Assembly: GCA_029940245.1 (NCBI GenBank) | Contig: JAOZRF010000041.1 | Coordinates: forward strand, 4,506-12,265 | Direction of reading: 5' to 3' | From: Desulfobacula sp. | Lineage (GTDB): Bacteria > Desulfobacterota > Desulfobacteria > Desulfobacterales > Desulfobacteraceae | Length of the DNA: 7,760 bases | Shown: positions 1 through 6,038 of the stretch, in pieces | Position numbering within the stretch: the stretch's first letter is position 1 | Layout: each line of letters begins with the position of its first letter | Program-made: the position numbers and the translations under genes | Notes under the pieces: generated by a model | Databases searched by the model: none | What the model saw: only the letters and a program-made list of their open reading frames with translations | What the model was told of the DNA's origin: nothing

Positions 1-35
1 ACCCCACTAAAAATAGAAAAATAGGAGATAAACCA

Positions 36-632
36 ATGAAAAAAAGGGTATGGGTTAATCTGGTAATGGCAATTCTTGTGGCAGGGCTTTTTTTGACTGC
101 TTCATGTGCAAAAAAAACAATTGTGTCTGATGCAACAACCATAGAAGATCAGGAAAAAGCGAAACTTGAAGCCGATGCAAAAGCTGCGGCCGAAGCCGCG
201 GCAAAAGCCAAAGCTGACCAGATTACCCAGCAGAAACTTGAAGATGAGATAGCCAGGGAGAAAGCCCAGAAAGCTGCCCGGATTCTGGCTGCAAAGCAAC
301 TATTTGAGAATCAGGACATTCATTTTGAATATGATAGTTCAGATTTAAGTGAAATCGCAAAAGCCGGATTAAAAGAAAAGGCTGCATGGTTAAAAAATAA
401 TGTTTCATTAATGATAACCATTGAAGGCCATTGTGATGAACGCGGCACAACCGAATATAACCTTGCCCTGGGTGACCGTCGTGCAAACACGGCAAAAAAC
501 TATCTGGTTAATCTTGGTGTTTCAGCATCCCGCTTGAATACCATCAGCTATGGAGAAGAAAAACCCCTGGATTCTGCAATGACCGAGGCTGCTTATAAAA
601 TCAACAGACGCGCTCATTTTGTAATTAATTAA
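36..632 (+). CDS. pal: Peptidoglycan-associated lipoprotein Pal (OmpA-like domain)
   Basis: Outer-membrane lipoprotein of the Tol-Pal system; by family knowledge it binds peptidoglycan and TolB and helps constrict the outer membrane at division. The 198-residue product starts with a basic, hydrophobic signal peptide ending in L-T-A-S-C, so the mature lipidated residue would be Cys24; Thr at -3 makes this a slightly weak lipobox. Residues about 38-86 form an Ala/Lys/Glu-rich stretch, probably helical. Residues about 90-197 are an OmpA_C domain with the Pal signature GHCDERGTTEYN (131-142), GDRRA (146-150) and a terminal NRRAHFVIN. ATG at 36 is preceded by AGGAG at 23-27 with good spacing. It is longer than E. 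coli Pal because of the linker. cpoB follows, as in most tol-pal clusters, and tolB would be expected just outside the left edge. Very secure call. Confidence 0.95.
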   Translation: MKKRVWVNLVMAILVAGLFLTASCAKKTIVSDATTIEDQEKAKLEADAKAAAEAAAKAKADQITQQKLEDEIAREKAQKAARILAAKQLFENQDIHFEYDSSDLSEIAKAGLKEKAAWLKNNVSLMITIEGHCDERGTTEYNLALGDRRANTAKNYLVNLGVSASRLNTISYGEEKPLDSAMTEAAYKINRRAHFVIN

Positions 633-641
633 TTGATGGAC

Positions 642-664
642 GGGGCCAGGCTTTGTCCTGACCC
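642..664 (+). repeat. Degenerate inverted copy of the GCCTGACCC element, with downstream T-run
   Basis: GGGCCAGG (643-650) can pair with CCTGACCC (657-664) around a six-base loop, with one mismatch (a G-U pair if read from the other strand). Six T residues follow at 668-673. The arms resemble the GGGGTCAGGC/GCCTGACCCC element seen three more times in this window. The copy starts nine bases after the pal stop codon and ends nine bases before the cpoB ribosome-binding site (GGAG, 674-677). The hairpin plus T-run could act as a weak attenuator between pal and cpoB; that is inference. Confidence 0.6.
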
Positions 665-684
665 TACTTTTTTGGAGCTTGGTC

Positions 685-1563
685 ATGAAAAAAAATTATC
701 TTTTTTTGGGTATTATGGTTATTGCTTTTCTCTCCGGCTGTGTAGAACCAGGGCAGTTTACTGCCCTTGAAACCAAGGTGGCGGTTCTGGAAACGGAAAA
801 TAACCGGCAGTTTTCCATGCACAAAGAAAAATTAAATGCCTATGACATCTTAAGCCGGCAAAATCAGTCAAGGATAGAGGCCCTGGAAAAAAAATTAAAT
901 GATCGCAATACGATCAGCCAGGAAGCCTATGCAGAATTAAAATATACAATTCAGATCCTTAAAGAAGGGATTCAAAAACTTGAAGGGCAGATTGAAGAGA
1001 TTAAGCATGGTTATGCAGGAGGCGATCAAAAAGGTGGCGGAACCTTAGAAGAAAAACTGGAACGGCTTGATCAGGCCATCTCAAAAAACTATGAACGATT
1101 GATACGCCTGGAAAAATATATGGGGTTTGAGCCATCAGCAGCCGGAGAAATGGATAAAAAAGATCAACCATCAACGGGACCTGTTAAAAGCTCTGTCCAG
1201 GAATTATATGATGCTGCAAAAAAATTGTTTGATGACGGTGACAATGAAAATGCCCGTATCCAGTTTGAAAATTTTATCAATAAATATCCGGATTCTGATA
1301 ATGCGGACAATTCCAGATTTTGGATCGCTGAAAGTTATTATGTGGAAAAATGGTTTGAAAAAGCCATTCTGGAGTATCAGAAGGTACTGGAAGACTATCC
1401 AAACAGCAATAAGCTGCCCGCAGCAAGGTTGAAACAGGGATATGCCTTTGCTGAACTGGGTGAAAAAGCCAATGCCAGGCTGATTTTAAAAGAATTGATA
1501 AAAAAACATCCCGGCACAAAAGAAGCCGGATATGCCCGGGAAAAATTAAAAAAACTAAAGTGA
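685..1563 (+). CDS. cpoB: Tol-Pal accessory protein CpoB/YbgF, lipoprotein form with TPR repeats
   Basis: Periplasmic Tol-Pal partner; in E. coli CpoB links Tol function to septal peptidoglycan synthesis by PBP1B. I start it at ATG 685 (292 residues): GGAG at 674-677 lies seven bases upstream, whereas TTG at 679 leaves only one base. Residues 1-19 are a signal peptide with a perfect lipobox L-S-G-C, so Cys19 should be lipidated, unlike soluble E. coli CpoB. Residues about 25-110 are heptad-rich coiled coil, 111-165 a Gly/Lys-rich linker with a further short helix, and 172-277 about three TPR units (the first containing Y-D-A-A-K-K-L-F-D-D-G, the second W-I-A-E-S-Y-Y). The order coiled coil then TPR is the family architecture. 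It follows pal and is nine bases from ruvC, so all are probably co-transcribed. Confidence 0.9.
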   Translation: MKKNYLFLGIMVIAFLSGCVEPGQFTALETKVAVLETENNRQFSMHKEKLNAYDILSRQNQSRIEALEKKLNDRNTISQEAYAELKYTIQILKEGIQKLEGQIEEIKHGYAGGDQKGGGTLEEKLERLDQAISKNYERLIRLEKYMGFEPSAAGEMDKKDQPSTGPVKSSVQELYDAAKKLFDDGDNENARIQFENFINKYPDSDNADNSRFWIAESYYVEKWFEKAILEYQKVLEDYPNSNKLPAARLKQGYAFAELGEKANARLILKELIKKHPGTKEAGYAREKLKKLK

Positions 1564-1572
1564 TTATAATCA

Positions 1573-2064
1573 ATGTCTGGGATAAAAGTCGTCGGCATTG
1601 ATCCGGGTTTAGCCGGCACCGGCATTGGTGTTATAGAAGGAAATAAAAATGAAATTTGCGGGTATTCCTTTGGGAGCATCGCAACAGATGCAAAAGACCC
1701 GATTCATTACAGGCTTGACTTGATTTATTCAAAGACCCTGGAATTTCTTTGTAAAATTCAGCCGGACCACGTGGTTATTGAGGACATATACTCCCTTGAA
1801 AAATACCCTGGATCAGGTATTATGCTGGGCAAGGTTTCAGGTGTTCTGCTTGTGGCAGCATATAAAGCCGGGCTTGATGTTCAAGAAATCCCTGTAAGAG
1901 AAGTCAAAAAAATTGTTTCCGGTAACGGGCGTGCAGATAAATTTCAGATGGAAAGGGCTGTCCGAAATTTATTAAAACACAAAGAACCCATCAGACCTTT
2001 CCATGCGTCAGATGCGTTGGGACTGGCTATAACAGGATATTACAGGTATAAAAAAATATTATGA
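1573..2064 (+). CDS. ruvC: Holliday junction resolvase RuvC
   Basis: Dimeric Mg-dependent endonuclease that cuts Holliday junctions symmetrically, working with RuvAB. The 163-residue product is slightly shorter than the 173-residue E. coli protein. The RNase H-like active site is complete: Asp10 in G-I-D-P-G, Glu70 in V-V-I-E-D, and His144 with Asp147 in H-A-S-D-A-L-G-L-A-I. His at the third position, where E. coli has Asp, also occurs in Thermus RuvC, so this is a normal active-site variant. The GNGRADKFQM segment (117-126) matches the conserved G-x-G-x-A-x-K-x-Q motif. ATG at 1573 has no clear Shine-Dalgarno, but the cpoB stop ends nine bases upstream, so translational coupling is likely. 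Its stop overlaps the ruvA start. Confidence 0.96.
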   Translation: MSGIKVVGIDPGLAGTGIGVIEGNKNEICGYSFGSIATDAKDPIHYRLDLIYSKTLEFLCKIQPDHVVIEDIYSLEKYPGSGIMLGKVSGVLLVAAYKAGLDVQEIPVREVKKIVSGNGRADKFQMERAVRNLLKHKEPIRPFHASDALGLAITGYYRYKKIL

Positions 2065-2684
2065 TCGGGTTTCTTGAAGGCAGAATTCTTCATTTTGAGT
2101 CTGATGGCATTTTACTGATTTGCGGCAATATTGGATATGAAGTCGTATTAACGCCCCAGATGATTGAAAAATTAAGGTCTTCTCAGAAAAACGAGGTGTC
2201 CTTATATATTTATTACCACCTGACAGAAAGACAACCCAAACCCGTTCTTATTGGTTTTGAAACAATGGGGGACAAAGCCTTTTTTCAAACCTTTATTACA
2301 GTTGATGCCATAGGGCCCATGAAAGCTGTGAAAGCCATGTCAAGGTCCGTTGGTGAAATAGCCGATGCCATTGAAAAAAAAGATGTCTCGTTTTTAACAG
2401 GCTTAAGTGGAATTGGTAAAAGAACTGCTGAAAAAATTATTGCAACCCTTCATGGGAAGGTTGAAAAATTTATCGTTGTGACAGATAATGCAAATACCAT
2501 GGACCCGGACAAACTTCCCGTTGAAATGAATTATATCTGTCAACAGGTTGCAGAGGTTCTTGTGGAGCAACTGGGTCATTCTTCTTTATCAGCAAAAAGG
2601 ATGATCAAAGAGGCCTATGAAAGAAAAAGCACGATTTCAACACCAGAAGAACTTTTTGATGAGATCTTTGGGGAGAAAAGATAA
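2061..2684 (+). CDS. ruvA: Holliday junction branch migration protein RuvA
   Basis: Tetrameric junction-binding protein that loads RuvB rings on opposite arms. 207 residues against 203 in E. coli. Domain order is normal: N-terminal OB fold (about 1-65, M-I-G-F-L-E-G-R-I), two helix-hairpin-helix motifs (D-A-I-G-P-M at 82-87 and G-L-S-G-I-G-K-R-T-A at 114-123), a flexible linker (about 140-158), and the RuvB-binding domain III (about 159-205, ending P-E-E-L-F-D-E-I-F-G). The pin region reads T-E-R-Q-P-K-P (55-61) instead of the common V-R-E-D-A, so the two acidic pin residues of E. coli (Glu55, Asp56) align with Gln58 and Pro59. ATG 2061 overlaps the ruvC TGA by four bases (ATGA), a classic coupling arrangement. 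Confidence 0.95.
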   Translation: MIGFLEGRILHFESDGILLICGNIGYEVVLTPQMIEKLRSSQKNEVSLYIYYHLTERQPKPVLIGFETMGDKAFFQTFITVDAIGPMKAVKAMSRSVGEIADAIEKKDVSFLTGLSGIGKRTAEKIIATLHGKVEKFIVVTDNANTMDPDKLPVEMNYICQQVAEVLVEQLGHSSLSAKRMIKEAYERKSTISTPEELFDEIFGEKR

Positions 2685-2687
2685 TCC

Positions 2688-3713
2688 ATGAGCGATGATA
2701 TTCTTTCCTATTCTTCTGATAAAAAGGGCATTGTTACACCCAAAAGCATATCTGATGATTTATCCCTTGATATGATATCCTTGCGGCCCACAAGTTTTAA
2801 AGACTATATCGGTCAGGATGACACTGTTGCAACTTTGAAAATCGCCATACAGGCTGCCAAAATAAGGAATGAATCCTTAGACCATATATTGCTTCATGGG
2901 CCTCCCGGCCTGGGCAAGACAACTATTTCCCATATTATTGCAAGTGAAATGGAAAAGAATTTAATCGTCACTTCAGGACCGGCCCTGGAAAAAGGGGGTG
3001 ACCTTATTGGCATATTAACCAATCTGGGTGAAGGAGACATTTTTTTTATTGATGAAATTCACAGAATTCCAAAGATTGTTGAGGAATTTTTATATCCTGC
3101 CATGGAAGATTTTGCTGTTGATTTTGTTTTTGACAAAGGGATTCATGCCCGAAGCCATCGATATAGGCTAAAGCAGTTTGTCCTTGTGGGCGCAACAACC
3201 AGGGTGGGTCTTTTATCTTCTCCTCTCAGGGATCGGTTCGGGATTTTTCGTACCCTTGATTTTTACTCCGTTGAACAATTGGTTGTCATTATTAAGCGAT
3301 CAGCGGCAATTTTGAACACGGTCATTTCTGAAAATGGTGCCATTGAACTTGCCAGACGATCCAGAGGAACTCCCCGGATTTCCAATAGATTATTAAAGCG
3401 GGTCAGGGATTATTCCCTGGTAAAATCCCATGGAAAAGTGACCAGACAGAGTGTGCAGGCCGCGCTTGAACTTGAAGGAATTGATGAGCTGGGGCTGACA
3501 TCCCTTGACAGGCAGTATATAAAAACGATCATCGATTTTTACAAAGGCGGGCCTGTGGGGATTGAAGCCATTGCAGCGACATTGCAGGAAGAAACAGATA
3601 CGCTTGTGGATGTGGTAGAACCTTTTTTATTGAAAATGGGAATGGTGCTTCGAACCTCCAGCGGCAGAAAGGCATCACAAAAAGCATATCAACATCTTAA
3701 TGTTAAGCCATAA
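2688..3713 (+). CDS. ruvB: Holliday junction branch migration ATPase RuvB
   Basis: Hexameric AAA+ motor that pumps duplex DNA through the RuvA-bound junction. 341 residues, usual size. Visible motifs: N-terminal L-R-P-x-x-F-x-D-Y-I-G-Q (32-43), Walker A GPPGLGKT (71-78), Walker B I-F-F-I-D-E (118-123), sensor 1 G-A-T-T-R (168-172), arginine-finger region L-R-D-R-F-G (180-185), sensor 2 region [11 protein letters not shown] (226-236), and a C-terminal winged helix. Two normally conserved spots differ: the hairpin reads D-K-G-I-H-A-R-S-H (149-157) where G-x-G-P-x-A-R-S is usual, and the DNA-contact R-T-P-R-G-R reads R-T-S-S-G-R (322-327). The catalytic set is intact, so it should be active. GGGGAG (2670-2675), inside the end of ruvA, is the likely ribosome-binding site. 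It is probably the last ruv gene of the operon. Confidence 0.96.
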   Translation: MSDDILSYSSDKKGIVTPKSISDDLSLDMISLRPTSFKDYIGQDDTVATLKIAIQAAKIRNESLDHILLHGPPGLGKTTISHIIASEMEKNLIVTSGPALEKGGDLIGILTNLGEGDIFFIDEIHRIPKIVEEFLYPAMEDFAVDFVFDKGIHARSHRYRLKQFVLVGATTRVGLLSSPLRDRFGIFRTLDFYSVEQLVVIIKRSAAILNTVISENGAIELARRSRGTPRISNRLLKRVRDYSLVKSHGKVTRQSVQAALELEGIDELGLTSLDRQYIKTIIDFYKGGPVGIEAIAATLQEETDTLVDVVEPFLLKMGMVLRTSSGRKASQKAYQHLNVKP

Positions 3714-3718
3714 TTAGT

Positions 3719-3766
3719 GCCTGACCCCATGACCTGACCTAAAGCCAACTATACAAGCCTGACCCC
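3719..3766 (+). repeat. Cluster of three direct GCCTGACCCC-type elements
   Basis: GCCTGACCCC occurs at 3719-3728, a decayed ACCTGACC at 3732-3739, and AAGCCTGACCCC at 3755-3766 (preceded by C at 3754, giving the full 13-base arm also found at 7527-7539). All three point the same way, so no hairpin forms here. The cluster begins five bases after the ruvB stop and ends before the AGGTGG ribosome-binding site (3780-3785) of the next gene. The rest of this 75-base gap shows nothing else. Confidence 0.7.
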
Positions 3767-3788
3767 GCTCACATAAATTAGGTGGAAT

Positions 3789-4565
3789 ATGGAAGATATA
3801 TCAAGAGAGATGGAAAGAGAAATAACCAGTTCCAAACCAAAGCCAATCAAGCTCGTTCGCAAGAAAAGAGTTATTATTATTGATGATTTTGGAGTGATGA
3901 AATCTGGTGATTATCTAAAGATTCTTGTAACGATCCTGTCTATCATAAGTATGGTTTGTTTTATTGCAGCCGCGCTGTTTTATTATCTTTATACAGGATT
4001 GTCCAAAGCGGTCAAGCCTGCAGAAACCAGGCTTGTTCTGGCTGAAAAAAAGGTCTATGACCTGACTCGGGAAAAAGAAATATTAATGGCAAGACTTGTG
4101 ATTGAAGGAAAAGAGCCAGGGATTGAAGGTGAATCAATAGAATCATCACCAGAAATGGAATCATCAAATGAAACCATGCCGCCCAGGGTTATTAAAAAAA
4201 ATATTGATATCGAAAAATTCAGTGTAACAAAGGATAAGACAACAGGTGACCTTCTGGTTAGATTTGATATTAGAAATATATCCACTGAACAAGTGCATGT
4301 ATCAGGAAGAATTTTTACTATATTGAAACCCGGTAATAACAATGAAGATCAGTGGCTTGTGGTACCAGCCTCGTCTTTAAAGAATGGTATCCCTTCTGAA
4401 TATAAAAAAGGGCAGTATTTTTTAATCACCAATTTTAAACCCGTTAAATTCATTATCAAAAATCACGCTGACCCTGATTTTTTTAAACAAGCGTCTATCT
4501 TTATTTTTAATGAACAGGCTGATTTGATATTTGAAAAACGCATCGACATAACCGAGGCAAAATAA
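3789..4565 (+). CDS. Single-pass membrane protein of unknown function, upstream of bactofilin
   Basis: I do not recognise a named family. The 258 residues divide into a basic cytoplasmic-type N-terminus (K-P-K-P-I-K-L-V-R-K-K-R at 16-27), one strong transmembrane helix (about 43-69), a short charged helix that may be coiled coil (76-106), an acidic Ser/Glu-rich linker (107-130), and a C-terminal domain (about 138-255) that alternates hydrophobic residues as a beta sandwich would. The positive-inside rule places the C-terminal domain in the periplasm. AGGTGG at 3780-3785 supports ATG 3789. The bactofilin gene begins 41 bases after its stop, in the same direction. By family knowledge bactofilins polymerise at the membrane with membrane protein partners, so an anchor or periplasmic effector role is reasonable but inferred. 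The layout recalls the membrane proteins next to bactofilins in some gammaproteobacteria (DUF6776 type); no homology is shown. Confidence 0.75.
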   Translation: MEDISREMEREITSSKPKPIKLVRKKRVIIIDDFGVMKSGDYLKILVTILSIISMVCFIAAALFYYLYTGLSKAVKPAETRLVLAEKKVYDLTREKEILMARLVIEGKEPGIEGESIESSPEMESSNETMPPRVIKKNIDIEKFSVTKDKTTGDLLVRFDIRNISTEQVHVSGRIFTILKPGNNNEDQWLVVPASSLKNGIPSEYKKGQYFLITNFKPVKFIIKNHADPDFFKQASIFIFNEQADLIFEKRIDITEAK

Positions 4566-4572
4566 ATGGAAT

Positions 4573-4585
4573 GCAAGCCTGACCC
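4573..4585 (+). repeat. Single GCAAGCCTGACCC element
   Basis: GCAAGCCTGACCC matches the right arm of the inverted repeat at 7506-7539, including the GCAAG lead-in, but the fourth C is replaced by A. It lies seven bases after the membrane-protein stop codon and nine bases before the AAGGAGA ribosome-binding site (4594-4600) of the bactofilin gene. No partner arm is present nearby. Confidence 0.65.
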
Positions 4586-4606
4586 AACTCAATAAGGAGA
4601 TGAAAA

Positions 4607-5011
4607 GTGGGAAAGAAAAATAGCAAAAATCTTTCAATTATTGACCGGGAACTTAAAATTGAAGGCTCAATATCAAGCAAAGGCACCTTGATCATCAAGG
4701 GTCAGGTAACCGGTACAATTGAAGGCGATGTGGTCATTATTGCCCCGGATGGAAGGGTGAACGCCACTGCAACAAAGGTATCCAGCATTACCATTGGCGG
4801 AAATTTTCAAGGGGATCTGACTGCATCCAGGGAATTAATTGTCCTTTCCACAGGAATTTGTTCAGGTAAGGTTTCGTGTAAAGATCTTATTGTTGAAAAT
4901 GGTGGCATTTTAAATGCTGAAGTGTCTTGTAAAATATCTCAACCACTGTCGCCGAAGAAAAACCTGCCTTCCTTTGGGTCCAGTGAATTAAATAAAGATA
5001 AACAAGAGTAA
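4607..5011 (+). CDS. Bactofilin family polymer-forming cytoskeletal protein
   Basis: Bactofilins are small right-handed beta-helix proteins that polymerise without nucleotide and organise envelope-associated processes such as stalk growth, cell shape and polarity. The 134-residue product has a short charged N-tail (1-10), the family entry motif around I-I-D-R-E-L-K-I-E-G-S-I (11-22), then successive short hydrophobic/Gly turns (L-I-I-K-G-Q-V-T-G-T-I-E-G, I-T-I-G-G-N-F-Q-G-D-L, I-V-E-N-G-G-I-L-N-A-E-V) up to about residue 110, and a disordered Pro/Lys/Ser tail (111-134). The start is GTG 4607, six bases after a strong AAGGAGA (4594-4600); the ATG at 4600 is out of frame and stops at once. Cys residues at 85, 91 and 108 are a little unusual for the core. 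It pairs with the membrane protein just upstream. Confidence 0.9.
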   Translation: MGKKNSKNLSIIDRELKIEGSISSKGTLIIKGQVTGTIEGDVVIIAPDGRVNATATKVSSITIGGNFQGDLTASRELIVLSTGICSGKVSCKDLIVENGGILNAEVSCKISQPLSPKKNLPSFGSSELNKDKQE

Positions 5012-5024
5012 ATTTAAATTTTGC

Positions 5025-5053
5025 TTGACATTGGTATGAAATTTATGTAAATA
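5025..5053 (+). promoter_or_regulatory. Predicted sigma70-type promoter of rplM-rpsI
   Basis: A perfect -35 box TTGACA (5025-5030) is followed after 17 bases by TAAATA (5048-5053), a modest -10 box. It lies in the gap after the bactofilin gene and would start transcription near 5060, giving a leader of about 30 bases before rplM. An alternative -10 (TGTAAA, 5046-5051) has 15-base spacing. This separates the ribosomal operon from the upstream genes, although read-through from bactofilin is possible because no terminator is visible before it. Confidence 0.65.
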
Positions 5054-5074
5054 CTGCCGATTGTGTTTATGAAT

Positions 5075-5080
5075 GAGGAG
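5075..5080 (+). promoter_or_regulatory. rplM ribosome-binding site deciding a TTG start
   Basis: GAGGAG is the only good Shine-Dalgarno sequence ahead of rplM. In-frame candidate starts are TTG 5083, two bases away and too close, and TTG 5092, eleven bases away. No ATG or GTG is available in frame. The family N-terminus (M-K-K-Y-T-Y-S-A-K type) also favours 5092. Confidence 0.6.
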
Positions 5081-5091
5081 CATTGAGAAAA

Positions 5092-5526
5092 TTGAAAAAA
5101 TATACATATAGTGCAAAAAGATCAGACAATAAAGAAAATTGGTGTGTTATTGATGCCAAGGATAAAATCCTTGGCAGACTGGCCTCCCGGGTGGCATATA
5201 GAATCAGAGGGAAACATAGCCCCCTTTATACACCCCATGTTGATACGGGGGATTGGGTTATCATAATAAATGCCGACAAAGTCCGTTTGACAGGTAATAA
5301 AATGGATCAGAAAATATATTACCGCCACTCAGGATACATCGGTGGTATTAAATCAGAAACAGCAAAAGAATTGTTTGAGAAAAAACCCAATGAGGTTCTT
5401 AAAAAGGCGATTAAGGGGATGCTCCCTAAAAATCGGCTCGGTAGAAAACTTTGCAGAAAATTATTTGTGTACACGGGTGATCAGCATCCCCATGCTGCTC
5501 AAAAACCTGAACCAATTGAAATTTAA
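5092..5526 (+). CDS. rplM: 50S ribosomal protein L13
   Basis: Early-assembling large-subunit protein. From TTG 5092 the product is 144 residues (E. coli has 142) and begins M-K-K-Y-T-Y-S-A-K; starting at TTG 5083 would add three residues. Family motifs are clear: W-C-V-I-D-A (17-22), L-G-R-L-A-S (27-32), T-P-H-V-D-T-G-D (47-54), [11 protein letters not shown] (60-70), [10 protein letters not shown] (76-85), [11 protein letters not shown] (108-118) and [11 protein letters not shown] (127-137). rpsI begins 24 bases downstream, the usual partner. In E. coli L13 represses its own operon at the leader; whether that holds here is unknown. A strong hairpin lies at codons 22-28. Confidence 0.96.
   Translation: MKKYTYSAKRSDNKENWCVIDAKDKILGRLASRVAYRIRGKHSPLYTPHVDTGDWVIIINADKVRLTGNKMDQKIYYRHSGYIGGIKSETAKELFEKKPNEVLKKAIKGMLPKNRLGRKLCRKLFVYTGDQHPHAAQKPEPIEI
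5155..5175 (+). other. Hairpin inside the early rplM coding region
   Basis: GCCAAGGAT (5155-5163) and ATCCTTGGC (5167-5175) are perfect complements around an AAA loop, forming a 9-bp stem in codons 22-28 (A-K-D-K-I-L-G). Its position near the start of a ribosomal-protein message makes a regulatory role possible, but a by-product of coding constraint is equally possible. Confidence 0.4.
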
Positions 5527-5550
5527 GGAAAAAGGACGAGATAAGTATCA

Positions 5551-5946
5551 ATGGAAAGTGGAAACGTATTTTATGCGACGGGAAAGAGAAAAGATTCTGT
5601 AGCCAAAGTATGGTTAACCCCGGGCAATGGTAAAGTTGTGGTCAATAATCAAGATCTGAACCAATATTTTGAATTGGATGTAACAAGAGATTTGCTTTCA
5701 GCTCCTTTGGTACTCACTGAAAAAAGCGATGAATTTGATATTAAAGTGACGGTCATGGGTGGTGGTAAATCAGGTCAGGCCGGCGCTATTCGTCTGGGTG
5801 TATCCAAAGCACTTGTCCTTTTAGATCCTGATCTTCGAGGTGTTTTAAAAAGTGCAGGATTTCTCACAAGGGATTCAAGAACAAAAGAACGTAAAAAATA
5901 CGGCAAAAAAGGCGCAAGGGCAAGTTTCCAATTTTCAAAAAGATAA
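5551..5946 (+). CDS. rpsI: 30S ribosomal protein S9
   Basis: Small-subunit head protein whose C-terminal tail reaches the P-site tRNA. The 131-residue product has the N-terminal [14 protein letters not shown] motif (7-20), the central [15 protein letters not shown] (69-83), [14 protein letters not shown] (105-118) and the invariant S-K-R terminus. Length is typical. ATG 5551 has AAAGGA at 5531-5536 and GAG at 5538-5540 as a somewhat distant ribosome-binding region; it lies 24 bases after rplM and probably depends on the same transcript. A strong terminator follows. Confidence 0.97.
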   Translation: MESGNVFYATGKRKDSVAKVWLTPGNGKVVVNNQDLNQYFELDVTRDLLSAPLVLTEKSDEFDIKVTVMGGGKSGQAGAIRLGVSKALVLLDPDLRGVLKSAGFLTRDSRTKERKKYGKKGARASFQFSKR

Positions 5947-5983
5947 TCTTTTTATATATTATAAAATCATCCATCAAATTATT

Positions 5984-6021
5984 GGGGACAAAAAGAATTC
6001 TTTTTGTCCCCTTTTTGTTTT
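5984..6021 (+). terminator. Intrinsic terminator of rplM-rpsI
   Basis: A perfect 28-base palindrome (5984-6011) begins GGGGACAAAAAG, is centred on GAATTC and ends CTTTTTGTCCCC. TTTTTGTTTT (6012-6021) follows directly. This is a textbook Rho-independent terminator, 37 bases after the rpsI stop. It leaves only 17 bases before the next start codon, so the downstream exonuclease gene needs read-through or a promoter I cannot identify. Confidence 0.88.
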
Positions 6022-6038
6022 GAAAGTGTGGAATAAAA

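Noticed and set aside
223..495. 90-codon minus-strand reading frame within pal
   Set aside because: It is antisense to a well-conserved pal coding region, with no ribosome-binding site or recognisable protein features.
679..684. TTG start for cpoB at 679, adding two residues
   Set aside because: It leaves one base between GGAG (674-677) and the start; ATG 685 has seven-base spacing and begins a standard M-K-K lipoprotein signal.
3719..3766. CRISPR-like short repeats after ruvB
   Set aside because: Repeat units are about 10 bases, spacing is irregular (13 and 25 bases), and there are no cas genes; a dispersed REP-type element explains them better.
4053..4064. CCTGACTC in the membrane-protein gene as another element copy
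   Set aside because: Only a partial core match, inside coding sequence, without the CCCC end.
4600..4623. ATG at 4600 as bactofilin start
   Set aside because: It is out of frame and meets TAG after seven codons; GTG 4607 continues in the bactofilin frame.
4686..4700. Palindrome CCTTGAT-C-ATCAAGG in the bactofilin gene
   Set aside because: It lies wholly in coding sequence for a beta-helix turn (T-L-I-I-K-G) and has no link to other signals; probably chance.
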